64,000 bases of DNA from an uncultured Paracoccaceae bacterium (GTDB lineage Bacteria > Pseudomonadota > Alphaproteobacteria > Rhodobacterales > Rhodobacteraceae), in contig CAJJAR010000004.1 of assembly GCA_905182105.1 (NCBI GenBank), positions 1-64,000 of the forward strand, given 5' to 3'. The notes under the pieces are model-generated. The model was not told the DNA's origin. It did not search any database and saw only the letters and a list, made by a program, of their open reading frames with translations. Every line of letters starts with the position of its first letter. The first letter of the stretch is position 1. Shown here in pieces: positions 16,167 to 24,755 of the stretch. A program made the translations under genes and the position numbers.

Positions 16167-16295
16167 TCACACGCCACATTGGGTGGACTGCATCCTCGCC
16201 TGCACAGCTGCCATCGTTTGTTCCTCACTGGCGATCTGAGCAAATGCAAGTTGACGTTTGCCCTTTGCATCAAGCACATTTTGGAACAAACCTTT
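16167..16295 (-). pseudogene. N-terminal remnant of a second PanB-like gene
   Basis: Directly behind the stop of the intact PanB-like gene, in another frame, the minus strand reads KGLFQNVLDAKGKRQLAFAQ, then IASEEQTMAA, before running into a stop at 16167. The intact gene begins VKGLLDAKGKRQLAYVQVAREEEAIAA, so this is the start of a tandem paralogue whose body has been lost. It has no start codon of its own in register. Confidence 0.75.
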
Positions 16296-17073
16296 AAGGG
16301 TTCAGTGCCTTTTGAAGCGTTTCATCATCTATGCTGACCACATGTCCTGCTTCGGGAAACGCGCCAGACGTGACGTCGGCGATATACTCCTTATAGGCCG
16401 CCACACGCTCTGCCTGTAACTTATCACGTTCTGCGGCGAAATTTCGGTAGGTTTTGGCGTGGCGTGGGATGTGGCCACGGTTCTCGCCCAACAAGTCTGC
16501 GGAAAACAGATATTGCGCGTCACACCCGCCGCCCGACCCTAATGAGATTGTTAACATTGAGGTGCGTCCTGTGATCTCTGTCGCAAGGTTCGCAGCGACC
16601 ACTTCCATTTCAACGGCAAAGGCCCCAGCGGCCTCAAAGTCTTTTACTTGATGCCAAACCATCATTGCCTGATCAAGCGTGCGCCCAACAGCGCGGTAGC
16701 CGCCAGTCCATGTCGCCTTTGGTGGGACCAATCCCACGTGGCAGATGACTGGCACACCCTCGCGGGCCAATACCTCGACGATATGGGGGCTCATGCCGCA
16801 ATAAACTGATTGTGCTCCTGCCTGCATCGCTGCCATCGCATCGCGTAGAACCTCTGTCGCATCTGCGTGTTTGCCCCATGGCATTCCGAACTGAAAATGC
16901 GAATTGGGAACGGCTTTGGCGAAATGTGCGCGCTCTGGAATAAAGGCTGTGCCGATCATGTCCATGCCTGCGTCTGAGGCTGCAATCGCTTCCTCCTCAC
17001 GGGCGACCTGCACATATGCAAGTTGGCGTTTGCCTTTGGCGTCAAGCAGGCCTTTTACGGTCAATGCGGTCAT
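16294..17073 (-). CDS. Divergent PanB-like (ketopantoate hydroxymethyltransferase family) protein
   Basis: A 259-residue TIM-barrel protein of the PanB/phosphoenolpyruvate-mutase superfamily. The ending GHIPRHAKTYRNFA and GAFPEAGH and the central VPVICHVGLVPPKATWTGGYRAVGRT match PanB. However, the E. coli PanB Mg ligands and catalytic residues appear changed: the VGDSLG Asp is replaced in IGTAFIP, the Asp of ADLPF is missing in QFGMPW, and VKIEGG is VYCGMS. Only the late Glu (VEMEVV) is kept. It is unlikely to make pantoate. It lies directly downstream of a sterol-desaturase-family gene with two bases between them. Confidence 0.75.
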   Translation of the reverse strand: MTALTVKGLLDAKGKRQLAYVQVAREEEAIAASDAGMDMIGTAFIPERAHFAKAVPNSHFQFGMPWGKHADATEVLRDAMAAMQAGAQSVYCGMSPHIVEVLAREGVPVICHVGLVPPKATWTGGYRAVGRTLDQAMMVWHQVKDFEAAGAFAVEMEVVAANLATEITGRTSMLTISLGSGGGCDAQYLFSADLLGENRGHIPRHAKTYRNFAAERDKLQAERVAAYKEYIADVTSGAFPEAGHVVSIDDETLQKALNP

Positions 17074-17075
17074 CT

Positions 17076-18056
17076 TTAGCTTCCCATAATCCGTTTGCGG
17101 CGCTCTTTCATCAAGACGTCGGCTTCGTTTGTCCCATCATGGAACGATCCAAATAATTTGTCCCACGGGATTTCAAGCGATCCGTAATTACACTCAAAGT
17201 ACCGGTGATGCATCTGGTGATGGAATGTACCCAAGGCCAATCGGTTTTCATCTTTTACTACCAAACTCTCAAAGCCAGTGTGTGTCGTTGCTGCTGTCAG
17301 TGTATAGTATTGCAAGTGGAACAGGATGTGGACTGGGTGCGCGGCAACCACCCAGTGAATCAACACTGAGCCTAAAAATATCACATGTTCTATGGGGTGC
17401 ATCGATAAGCCCGACCATGGCCCCACATTGATGTTGCGATGGTGAAGCGCATGAACGTGTTTGTAGAAAAACGGAATGTGAAGGAAACGGTGGATCCAAT
17501 AGAAATAGAAGCTTTCCCAAATCGGGATCAGTAAGAACATTGCGACAAACCAAACCGGATGTGCCGCCCAGGTCAGCATCGGTGCATAACCATTCGCCAA
17601 CGCCCAAAACATCAATACTTCGTAGGCGGTCCAGACTGTGACACCACTGGCCAAGGTCCAAAACATGTTGTCTTTGATCTGCCCACCCAAGGTGAATTGA
17701 CGGCCATTTTTCATTAGTGGACGCGGGTCATACCGCAGTTCTTTGCCTTGTTTGGTAAAAGTGTAGAAATACAGATGCAGGCCGCCCGCAACAGCCGTCA
17801 TCAGGACCAAGTTGCGGATGTATATTTCACCAATCCAGCCAAAGGCTAGTGTTTTGGTTTCCTCCAGCGGGGGCTGGAATAAATAGAATGATACAAAGGC
17901 TAAGCCAACGATGATCAGTTTCTCAGTGATCAAAAACCAAGAGTTCCAAACCCAAGCCAGCATTTCCATTGGCCGCAATGGCCAACGAAAGAAAGGGGAT
18001 ACTTGCAGTGGCACATTAGGAACGTGGTTCCAGCCTTTGAGTGGCGTCTTATCCAT
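17076..18056 (-). CDS. Sterol desaturase/fatty acid hydroxylase family membrane protein
   Basis: A 326-residue integral membrane di-iron enzyme. The three histidine clusters HRFLH, HALHH and HHQMHH are present in order in the C-terminal half, together with the HP-IEH segment, as in fatty acid hydroxylases and sterol desaturases. Several membrane segments precede them. The start at 18056 (MDKTPLKGW) has a GAGAG upstream; an in-frame codon 75 bases earlier lacks one. It is the first gene of a pair with the PanB-like gene and is divergent from a LysR regulator. The substrate is not evident. Confidence 0.85.
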   Translation of the reverse strand: MDKTPLKGWNHVPNVPLQVSPFFRWPLRPMEMLAWVWNSWFLITEKLIIVGLAFVSFYLFQPPLEETKTLAFGWIGEIYIRNLVLMTAVAGGLHLYFYTFTKQGKELRYDPRPLMKNGRQFTLGGQIKDNMFWTLASGVTVWTAYEVLMFWALANGYAPMLTWAAHPVWFVAMFLLIPIWESFYFYWIHRFLHIPFFYKHVHALHHRNINVGPWSGLSMHPIEHVIFLGSVLIHWVVAAHPVHILFHLQYYTLTAATTHTGFESLVVKDENRLALGTFHHQMHHRYFECNYGSLEIPWDKLFGSFHDGTNEADVLMKERRKRIMGS

Positions 18057-18159
18057 TTGGGATCTCTCTTGTAGATTTGTCAGGCTTAGTTTGACAGAAA
18101 TCTGCATGTATGAAAAACAGATTAAAGCCACTAATTAAATCTGATTTTCAGGGGTAGAT

Positions 18160-19083
18160 ATGACAGTCTCGCTAAAAGCGATGGAGTATTTCACCACAGC
18201 TTTGCGTCATGGAAGCATCTCCAAGGCGGCTGCTGAACTGAATATTGCGGCCTCTGCAGTGGGCGCAGCGATTGATCAAGTTGAGGCCGCTTTTGACCTT
18301 TCCCTTACCATCCGGCAACGATCGCGCGGGATTGAGGCCACAGCGAGCGGGCGTCTCATTGCGCAGAAATTTGACCGATTGCTGGAAGATTACGCAACGG
18401 TTCTGGCCCAAGGAAACGATTTGAAGCAGGGGTTAAGTGGTACGCTGCGCATTGGATATTATGCACCGATTGCGCCTGCATTCTTGCCCCCAATCCTCGC
18501 GGATCTTGTTCCTAAAGGAACAGAGGTCACGCTTCACCTTGATGAATGTGACAATGACAGTGCCCAAGAGGGATTGTTGAACGGAAACTATGACGCCATC
18601 CTTTTTGTGAGTGAGGGGGTCCGCCCATCTGTCGAATTTGATGTCTTGGTGGAAGCACCTGCATATTGTTTGGTCCCTGTGGGCCATGCCTTTGCCTTGC
18701 GTTCTAGCGTAACGATGCAACAGATTGCGATGCAGCCTTTGGTCGTTCTCAATCGACCTGTTGCAGCCAAATATTACCAAAGTCTGTTTGAAGATTATGC
18801 AAATGACATAACAATAGCGGCCTATGCCAATTCGACCGAGATGGTGCGAAGTCTTGTGAGCGCGGGCCAAGGCTGTGCGGTTTTGAACATGCAGCCATTG
18901 ACCCAGCAAAGCTATTGCGGGGAAACTTTGGTCGGGGTTCCAATCTCAGACGCGGTGCCGTCGCTAACACTGTCTGTTGGCTATGACAAAGTGCGGCCGC
19001 GACGATTGGTTCAACATTTTGTAGATGCATGCCGCGCACACTTTGAACAGGCTGGACCACAGCAATGTTTGGTTAGACGGTAA
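18160..19083 (+). CDS. LysR-family transcriptional regulator
   Basis: A 307-residue LysR regulator. The N-terminal winged helix-turn-helix is visible in YFTTALRHGSISKAAAELNI and AASAVGAAIDQVEAAF, followed by the effector domain with GTLRIGYYAPIAPAFLPPIL near residue 95. AGGGG lies before the ATG. It is divergent from the sterol-desaturase/PanB-like pair, the usual position for a regulator of the opposite operon. Confidence 0.9.
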   Translation: MTVSLKAMEYFTTALRHGSISKAAAELNIAASAVGAAIDQVEAAFDLSLTIRQRSRGIEATASGRLIAQKFDRLLEDYATVLAQGNDLKQGLSGTLRIGYYAPIAPAFLPPILADLVPKGTEVTLHLDECDNDSAQEGLLNGNYDAILFVSEGVRPSVEFDVLVEAPAYCLVPVGHAFALRSSVTMQQIAMQPLVVLNRPVAAKYYQSLFEDYANDITIAAYANSTEMVRSLVSAGQGCAVLNMQPLTQQSYCGETLVGVPISDAVPSLTLSVGYDKVRPRRLVQHFVDACRAHFEQAGPQQCLVRR

Positions 19084-19120
19084 AGAAACGCGTCTGCTTT
19101 GACTTGCGTAGGCGCACGAT

Positions 19121-20848
19121 TTACCCCTTATTTTCAGCACACAACGTCGTTTGAGCCAAATGTTGGCTCATGAAAACTTGTCCTGTTAGGTGATCTAAAA
19201 AGCCAGTTTCTTTCAGTTGGTCCATCACAGGGCCTTTCACTTCTGAGAAGTGGAACGTTACCTTGCCCGCCTCCAGTCGCTCATTGATTGCTTCCAAAGA
19301 TTCCAGTGCGGACATGTCCATTGTGTTCACGGCCGAGCACATTAGAACTACATGTTTTAGCTCTGGGCGCTGCGCGACCTCGTCATAAATTCGGTCTTCC
19401 AAGAAACGCGTGTTGGCAAAGTATAGGCTTTCATCAACGCGGATAGAAAGGACCTCTGGGGTGGTTATAACATCATGGCGCAATACATTTCGGTAGTGTT
19501 CTGTGCCTGAAATCTGTCCAACGATCGCCATATGTGGCCGTGATGTTTTGTAAAGATGGATCAGGATTGAGATGGCCACACCGGCTGTGACGCCCAGTTC
19601 AACGCCCAGAACTAAAGTGACGCCCATCGTTGCAGCCACGGCAGCAAAGTCGGCCTTTGAGTGGCACCACGACTTTTTGAGGATCGTGAAATCCACCAAA
19701 GACAGAACCGCCACAATGATGGTTGCCGCAAGTGTTGCTTTGGGCAGATGGAAAATCAACGGCGTCAAAAACAGGGAGGCCGCAAGGAGCCCAATTGCGG
19801 TATAAGCACCGGCCGCAGGTGTATCCGCGCCGGCATCATAATTAACAACAGAGCGTGAGAAGCCTCCGGTTACGGGAAAGCCGCCGGTGAACGAGGCACC
19901 CAAATTGGCAGCTCCCAAACCAATCAGTTCTTGATCCGGATCAATCCGCTGGCGTTTCTTGGCTGCCAATGTCTGTGCGACAGATACGGATTCGACAAAA
20001 CCGATGATCGAGATCAGGACGGCTGATGCGATCAAGCTGCTCCAAATATCCATTGAAAACGATGGGAGGATCAGTGGTGGCAAACCCTTGGGCACGTCAC
20101 CGACAACTTTGACTCCGCTGGCGGCCAGATCAAACCCCCAAACAATCAAAGTCGTGGCAACGATTGCTGCGACAGGCCCAGCCTTTGCAACAATGCCTGC
20201 CAAACGCTGTGACATTCCAAACTCAAGTAGCAGGGGAAGCAATCCCTTGCGTACCCAAAACAGAAACCCCGTGGCAGTGACCCCAATAACTGCTGTGATC
20301 CAATTAATATGCGACAGGTTATGGGCCAGCGACCCAATAAGATCTGGCAGCGTGTGGCCATGTGTTTCGATTCCGAGGATGTGTTTCAATTGGCTGGCCG
20401 CGATGATGAGGCCAGACGCGGTGATGAACCCTGCGATTACGGGGTGGGATAGGAAATTGGCTAAGAACCCCAAGCGCAACAGCCCCAAAGCAAGCAAGAT
20501 AAGGCCCGATAGGAAGGCCAACGTAATGGCAGCAAGAATATACTCTGACGTCCCCGGCACAGCGATTTTACTTACGGCGGCCACAGTCAACAAAGACACC
20601 ACAGCAACAGGACCAACAGCTAGTGCACGACTGGTGCCAAATACTGCATAAAGAACAATGGGCAACATCGAGGCGTAAAGCCCCATCTCGGGCGGTAGCC
20701 CAGCAAGCAGAGCGTACGCAAGTGACTGCGGGATCAACATGATCGTCACAATCACAGCTGCAACTAGATCGTTCGTTAGGGTCCCGCGATTGTATGCGCG
20801 ACCCCAGTCAAGGATCGGAAGGTACTTTGCCAATTGAGAGGGGTTCAT
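19121..20848 (-). CDS. SulP-family anion/sulfate transporter with STAS domain
   Basis: A 575-residue inner-membrane transporter of the SulP family. The N-terminal membrane domain starts with DLVAAVIVTIMLIPQSLAYA and LAGLPPEMGLYASMLP, and NLGASFTGGFPVTGGFSRSVVN is a family motif near residue 320. A cytoplasmic STAS domain (about residues 455-560) closes the protein. It is the last gene of a sulfide-oxidation operon, so it may export sulfite or sulfate, or import sulfur anions; the direction is an inference. Confidence 0.9.
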   Translation of the reverse strand: MNPSQLAKYLPILDWGRAYNRGTLTNDLVAAVIVTIMLIPQSLAYALLAGLPPEMGLYASMLPIVLYAVFGTSRALAVGPVAVVSLLTVAAVSKIAVPGTSEYILAAITLAFLSGLILLALGLLRLGFLANFLSHPVIAGFITASGLIIAASQLKHILGIETHGHTLPDLIGSLAHNLSHINWITAVIGVTATGFLFWVRKGLLPLLLEFGMSQRLAGIVAKAGPVAAIVATTLIVWGFDLAASGVKVVGDVPKGLPPLILPSFSMDIWSSLIASAVLISIIGFVESVSVAQTLAAKKRQRIDPDQELIGLGAANLGASFTGGFPVTGGFSRSVVNYDAGADTPAAGAYTAIGLLAASLFLTPLIFHLPKATLAATIIVAVLSLVDFTILKKSWCHSKADFAAVAATMGVTLVLGVELGVTAGVAISILIHLYKTSRPHMAIVGQISGTEHYRNVLRHDVITTPEVLSIRVDESLYFANTRFLEDRIYDEVAQRPELKHVVLMCSAVNTMDMSALESLEAINERLEAGKVTFHFSEVKGPVMDQLKETGFLDHLTGQVFMSQHLAQTTLCAENKG

Positions 20849-20875
20849 AAGTCAGTGACCTTGATGGAGGGTGAT

Positions 20876-21301
20876 TTAGATGGCGCTTGCGACAAGTCGT
20901 GGTGCCAAGGCTCGCAGATCGTAACCTGCCTTGCTTGCGGTATCGATGATGTGCTCAACGGATTGCCCACGTGATGTGGCGCTTAGGGCCCAAAGCGTTG
21001 TGGCACGTGCGCCGCTTCGGCAATAGGCAAAGACAGGATGAGGATTGTCACCCGTCGCAAAATCAAATGCCTGCACATCTTCAGCGGTGATATTGCCTGG
21101 AGTGACCGGAATTTGGTGGACGTTGATGCCATGGGCACCTGCCGCGGCACAAATGTCGGACACAGTGGGTTGCCCATGTTCTTCACCTTCAGGGCGCGCA
21201 ATGACGATGGTACGCACCCCAAGTTTCGCAATCTCTGCCATATCGGCAATACTTATCTGTGGCCCGACAAAAGTGTGGGCATCAAGTTGGTTCGTCTGCA
21301 T
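20876..21301 (-). CDS. TIGR01244/DUF442 sulfurtransferase-like protein
   Basis: A 141-residue protein of the DUF442 (TIGR01244) family, a rhodanese/tyrosine-phosphatase-like fold often fused to or encoded beside persulfide dioxygenase (the Blh protein). The signature FVGPQISIADMAEIAKLGVRTIVIARPEGEE lies at residues 11-41. The active loop FAYCRSGARATTLWA, with its Cys, lies near residue 93. It likely handles protein- or glutathione-bound sulfane sulfur. It lies 25 bases after the dioxygenase gene. Confidence 0.85.
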   Translation of the reverse strand: MQTNQLDAHTFVGPQISIADMAEIAKLGVRTIVIARPEGEEHGQPTVSDICAAAGAHGINVHQIPVTPGNITAEDVQAFDFATGDNPHPVFAYCRSGARATTLWALSATSRGQSVEHIIDTASKAGYDLRALAPRLVASAI

Positions 21302-21326
21302 TTTAAATGGTCCTAGTGTCTGGGTC

Positions 21327-22211
21327 TTAAAGTTTGTTGATCGGCACCTTTAAAACAAGTCGCCCTGCTGAATCTTCAGGGACTTCGCCGGCGCGCATGT
21401 TGACCTGTAGTGATGGTATGATCAGCTTAGGCATCGGCAAGGTCGCATCTCGCTCTGAGCGCAGTTTAACAAAGGCCTCACGGGTCACGCCGCCGCCCAC
21501 ATGTATGTTGTGGGCTTTCTCGTCGGCAACCGTGGTTTCCCATGCAATGTCGCGCCCATTGGGGCCGTAGTCGTGGCACATGAACAAACGCATTGTATCA
21601 GGAAGCGTCAGAACCTTTTGGATCGAGTCGTATAATTCACCCGCGTCACCACCTGGGAAATCGGCGCGTGCAGACCCGCCATCGGGCATAAACATCGTAT
21701 CACCGGCGAACGCGGCGTTGCCCATGACATGAACCATACAGGCAGGCGTGTGGCCCGGAGTTGCGATTGCAAAAGCATTTATTGTACCGATCTGATAGCT
21801 GTCGCCGTCTTGGAACAATCTGTCGAATTGCGACCCGTCACGTTGAAAATCGGTGCCCTCATTGAACACTTTTCCAAACGTTTCTTGGACTTCCATGATG
21901 CGCGCGCTGATACCAATTTTACCGCCCAGCTTGTCCTGCAAATAGGGAGCGCCAGAAAGATGGTCGGCGTGAACATGCGTTTCGATGATCCACTCAAGTA
22001 TAAGATCGTTTGAACGAATGTGATCTACGATCCGGTCTGCATGATCATGGGTGATCCGGCCCGACGCATAATCAATGTCCATCACAGAATCCACCACAGC
22101 ACAGGCTTTGGTACTTGGATCGCTGATTACATAGCTGATGGTGTTCGTGGCAGCGTCAAAGAAGGCTTCGACGTCAGGTTTCGTTGCCATGTCAATGTTT
22201 GAGTGGTTCAT
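21327..22211 (-). CDS. Persulfide dioxygenase-type metallo-beta-lactamase (Blh/ETHE1-like)
   Basis: A 294-residue MBL-fold enzyme. The metal motif HVHADHLSGAPYL, the TPGHTPACMVHVMG segment and FMCHDYGPNGRD give the ETHE1-type single-iron site, and AFAGDTMFMPDGGSARADFPGGDA is the family signature. It oxidises glutathione persulfide to sulfite. The start at 22211 is chosen because AAAGGA lies before it and it begins the family-type N-terminus; longer in-frame text is a shadow of the upstream gene. It sits in a BigR/SqrR-type operon between the YeeE pair and the DUF442 gene. Confidence 0.9.
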   Translation of the reverse strand: MNHSNIDMATKPDVEAFFDAATNTISYVISDPSTKACAVVDSVMDIDYASGRITHDHADRIVDHIRSNDLILEWIIETHVHADHLSGAPYLQDKLGGKIGISARIMEVQETFGKVFNEGTDFQRDGSQFDRLFQDGDSYQIGTINAFAIATPGHTPACMVHVMGNAAFAGDTMFMPDGGSARADFPGGDAGELYDSIQKVLTLPDTMRLFMCHDYGPNGRDIAWETTVADEKAHNIHVGGGVTREAFVKLRSERDATLPMPKLIIPSLQVNMRAGEVPEDSAGRLVLKVPINKL

Positions 22212-22222
22212 CTGGTGTCCTT

Positions 22223-22654
22223 TCACGTCTCTTGTTGTGCCGTCGAAGGTGATGCTACGTACTTTGCAGCGATCATGCCCAACAGCATTGTGGCGATGAA
22301 AATAAGTGTCCCTGTTGATCCCAATGGCAGTGACGTTACCGCAGGGCCTGGGCAGAATCCGCCCAATCCCCAACCGACACCGAACGTTGCTGAACCAGCG
22401 ATAAGGCGTGCATCGAAATCTGTGCGTGTCGGCATATGGAACATATCGCTGAAAAATGGCGTTGTGCGTTTTTGGACCAACCAAAAGCCAGGCATCGTTA
22501 CCATGATCGCGCCGCCCATCACAAAGGCAAGGCTGGGATCCCAAGTGCCAAATAAGTCAAGAAAGTTCTGAACTTTGGCAGGGTTCGCCATGCCCGATAG
22601 AATTAGGCCGGTTCCGAACGATAGGCCGGAGATGAGTGTCAGAATATTACGCAT
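22223..22654 (-). CDS. YeeE/YedE family membrane protein (DUF6691), second half
   Basis: A 143-residue membrane protein, the C-terminal half-type of YeeE/YedE thiosulfate/sulfur transporters. It starts MRNILTLISGLSFGTGLILSGMANPAKV and includes the conserved Cys in GWGLGGFCPGPAV. Four hydrophobic segments are visible. The start at 22654 follows GGGGAG and comes four bases after the stop of its partner. With that partner it would form a complete inward sulfur-compound channel; in BigR operons it is linked to sulfide or sulfite movement. Confidence 0.88.
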   Translation of the reverse strand: MRNILTLISGLSFGTGLILSGMANPAKVQNFLDLFGTWDPSLAFVMGGAIMVTMPGFWLVQKRTTPFFSDMFHMPTRTDFDARLIAGSATFGVGWGLGGFCPGPAVTSLPLGSTGTLIFIATMLLGMIAAKYVASPSTAQQET

Positions 22655-22658
22655 AGTC

Positions 22659-23093
22659 TTAGCTCCCCACGATGTGACGAATGATGAAAACGGTAACAAA
22701 TGCAGTGGCCATGAAGGTTATTGTCGCTGCGATAGAGCGTGCTGATCCCCGTGAGATGCCGCAGACACCATGGCCGCTTGTGCAACCATTCCCCAACACT
22801 GATCCAAATCCAACCAAAAGACCGGCAATGGCAAGAGCAGGGCCACCAGCTGAGATGACTTGGTCAGGTATCTTGCCTGTCAACGCAATCCACAGCGGGG
22901 CCGCAATCAATAGGCCAAATACAAAGATGATCCCTTGAGGTAAACCAGCCTTATCCGCAGAGGGTGGCAGCATACGTGCGACGATACCGCTAATGCCTGC
23001 AATCCGCCCATGCATTGCCATCATTAAGACAGCTGAGAGGCCAATCAGCGCACCGCCAAGAAGTGATGTGATTGGGGTAAATTCAGTTTCCAC
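22659..23093 (-). CDS. YeeE/YedE family membrane protein, first half
   Basis: A 144-residue membrane protein of the YeeE/YedE family. The typical TPITSLLGGALIGLSAVLMM opens the protein and GFGSVLGNGCTSGHGVCGISR, with two conserved Cys, lies near residue 100. It begins with GTG at 23093 with AGGAAA upstream. It is the first gene of the sulfide operon and faces the ArsR-type regulator gene across the operator region. Confidence 0.9.
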   Translation of the reverse strand: METEFTPITSLLGGALIGLSAVLMMAMHGRIAGISGIVARMLPPSADKAGLPQGIIFVFGLLIAAPLWIALTGKIPDQVISAGGPALAIAGLLVGFGSVLGNGCTSGHGVCGISRGSARSIAATITFMATAFVTVFIIRHIVGS

Positions 23094-23151
23094 CTAGAGT
23101 TTCCTTATTCTGTTGCCATAGGTTAGCGCAGGGTTTTGCGACTCACTTGCG

Positions 23152-23177
23152 CTTATATTAATAATTGTTTATATAAG
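23152..23177. promoter_or_regulatory. AT-rich inverted repeat, candidate BigR/SqrR operator
   Basis: CTTATAT (23152-23158) and ATATAAG (23171-23177) form an inverted repeat across 12 bases, midway between the divergent regulator and yeeE genes. BigR-type repressors bind AT-rich imperfect palindromes in this position. Confidence 0.6.
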
Positions 23178-23206
23178 TAATTACGCATACACAAGGGTTA
23201 CGTTCA

Positions 23207-23512
23207 ATGTTAGATATCAAGGCGCTCGAACCTAAAATCACAGAAGCTGCAAAGCTGATGACGATGCTGTCGCAACCCGTGCGCCTTCGCCTGATGTGTA
23301 TTTTGCTGAGCGGAGAGCAGAGCGTGCTAAGCCTTGCTGAAAGCGCAGGGCTTTCGCAGCCAGCAATGTCGCATCACCTGAAAAAATTACGCGACGCCGA
23401 TTTGGTCGCCACACGCCGTGACGGTCAGACGATCTACTATTCATTGAAGGGCGTTGAAGCCGCACAAGTCATCAAAGTGCTGCACAGTCTTTATTGCCCA
23501 GACCAAATCTGA
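23207..23512 (+). CDS. ArsR-family persulfide-sensing repressor (BigR/SqrR-like)
   Basis: A 101-residue winged-helix repressor. The recognition region reads LSQPAMSHHLKKLRDADLVATRR. The two cysteines that define BigR/SqrR/YgaV sensors are present: Cys31 in RLRLMCILL and Cys97 in HSLYCPD. In such proteins they form a tetrasulfide bridge when persulfides accumulate, which releases DNA. It is divergent from the YeeE/persulfide dioxygenase operon, exactly the known BigR layout. Confidence 0.9.
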   Translation: MLDIKALEPKITEAAKLMTMLSQPVRLRLMCILLSGEQSVLSLAESAGLSQPAMSHHLKKLRDADLVATRRDGQTIYYSLKGVEAAQVIKVLHSLYCPDQI

Positions 23513-23795
23513 AAAATCCAAATAACACGGTGATCATTGCGCCAACTCCATAATTTTTGGGCTGAACTGCGCAAGGCATCGTAGCAAGGTCATCCAAGGT
23601 AAATGGTTGACCCATATCATACGACCCATCGCATTTGGCCAATGCGACAAGAGGTTGTGCGCCAGACGTTTCAACCCGCACGTTATACGCTTTAGGAATG
23701 TTATCGGCCAAACCCGAATGTGCCTGTTCTGAAGTAACCTGATGCGAGACAGCACTTTGGCACAGGGGGGCGATGTGCACATTGGGGGTCTTCAA
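23472..23795 (-). CDS. Uncertain hypothetical protein after the LysR gene
   Basis: A 107-codon frame beginning with TTG that overlaps the stop of the upstream LysR gene (TTGA) and overlaps the end of the ArsR gene on the other strand by 41 bases. It has one hydrophobic stretch near the end (YGVGAMITVLFGFFRFGL) and two or three cysteines. I do not recognise it. It may be a coupled small protein or only an open stretch filling a 280-base gap. Confidence 0.3.
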   Translation of the reverse strand: MKTPNVHIAPLCQSAVSHQVTSEQAHSGLADNIPKAYNVRVETSGAQPLVALAKCDGSYDMGQPFTLDDLATMPCAVQPKNYGVGAMITVLFGFFRFGLGNKDCAAL

Positions 23796-24664
23796 TCCAT
23801 AGTGTTTGCGGAGTGAACTAATTCAAATATCCAATCACGGAATTGGAGGGCAGCGGCATTTTTTTCGTTCACGCGTACGTAATATCCTTCTTCGCAGTGG
23901 CAGCTGTCGTCATGAGCACGAACCAGTTGTCCTGAGACCAGTGCAGAATGTGCCAAAACCTCACTGACCAATGCAACACCATTACCGTGCGATGCCATGT
24001 TTAATGCCGCGTCAAACGAGTCAACAAAGATACGTGGTTTCAGGCCATAAGAGGCGGCCTCTGGCCAACCTTCCCAGCCGGCTGATGTGCCCACGGCTTC
24101 GATCAATGGCAAGGTGTGAAGCTCTCCATGCATGGCTGGTGATTTGAGTGCGACAAGACCATTGGGTTCGAGTAGCGTTGATCGGCTTCCAAACTGCTTG
24201 TGTGATCCAAATGGGATTTCGACATCGGCGTGCAGCATATGAAAATCGTCTGGCCAGATCGCACTTAGGAACCTGAGCCTTGTGTGTGGATGCCGATCTG
24301 TGAATTCTTTTAGATGGGGCGCGATAATCCATTCGGCGACACTAACAGAGGTCGCGATGGTTAAAAGGTTTTGGGTTGGTCCTGTTTCAAAGATGCGGGA
24401 CGCTGCACCAAGAGTTTCTAATGCTGATGTGACCTGTGGGACCAGTTTTCGACCATCGTCGGTTAATGACAAACCACGTGCCTTACGAATGAACAGTGCA
24501 ACGCCCAACCTATTTTCCAACGATTTTACGTGCTGGCTAACGGCTGATTGCGTCATGCCAATCTCGGTCGCGGCTGCTGTGAAGCTTAGATTGCGCGCAG
24601 CCGCCTCAAATGCACGGAACCAAGTCAGTGGGGGGAGCGTTTTTGCCATGGTCAAGTTATCCAT
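23792..24664 (-). CDS. LysR-family regulator (GcvA-like)
   Basis: A 290-residue LysR protein. The helix-turn-helix reads FRAFEAAARNLSFTAAATEI and GMTQSAVSQHVKSLENRLG, the GcvA subgroup pattern, and the dimer helix and effector domain follow. It is divergent from the DUF1185-to-aldehyde dehydrogenase operon at 24756-29143, its likely target. An ATG 15 bases later (MAKTLPPL) is an equally possible start. Confidence 0.9.
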   Translation of the reverse strand: MDNLTMAKTLPPLTWFRAFEAAARNLSFTAAATEIGMTQSAVSQHVKSLENRLGVALFIRKARGLSLTDDGRKLVPQVTSALETLGAASRIFETGPTQNLLTIATSVSVAEWIIAPHLKEFTDRHPHTRLRFLSAIWPDDFHMLHADVEIPFGSHKQFGSRSTLLEPNGLVALKSPAMHGELHTLPLIEAVGTSAGWEGWPEAASYGLKPRIFVDSFDAALNMASHGNGVALVSEVLAHSALVSGQLVRAHDDSCHCEEGYYVRVNEKNAAALQFRDWIFELVHSANTMD

Positions 24665-24755
24665 TAGTTTTGCTAATGTATAAGCCTGCGTTTACTTCGT
24701 TTGTCAAATTTCCTGATTGATCGTTGAATTGGTCAACGCATCATAGGAAAATACA

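Noticed and set aside
19959-20651. 230-codon open frame antisense to the SulP gene
   Set aside because: It is the complement of a strongly coding membrane protein gene; its translation is low-complexity with many Thr, Ala and Pro and has no family character.
21327-22544. Longer version of the persulfide dioxygenase (405 codons)
   Set aside because: The extra N-terminal 111 codons overlap the YeeE-type gene in another frame and do not look like protein; the start with a ribosome site is at 22211.
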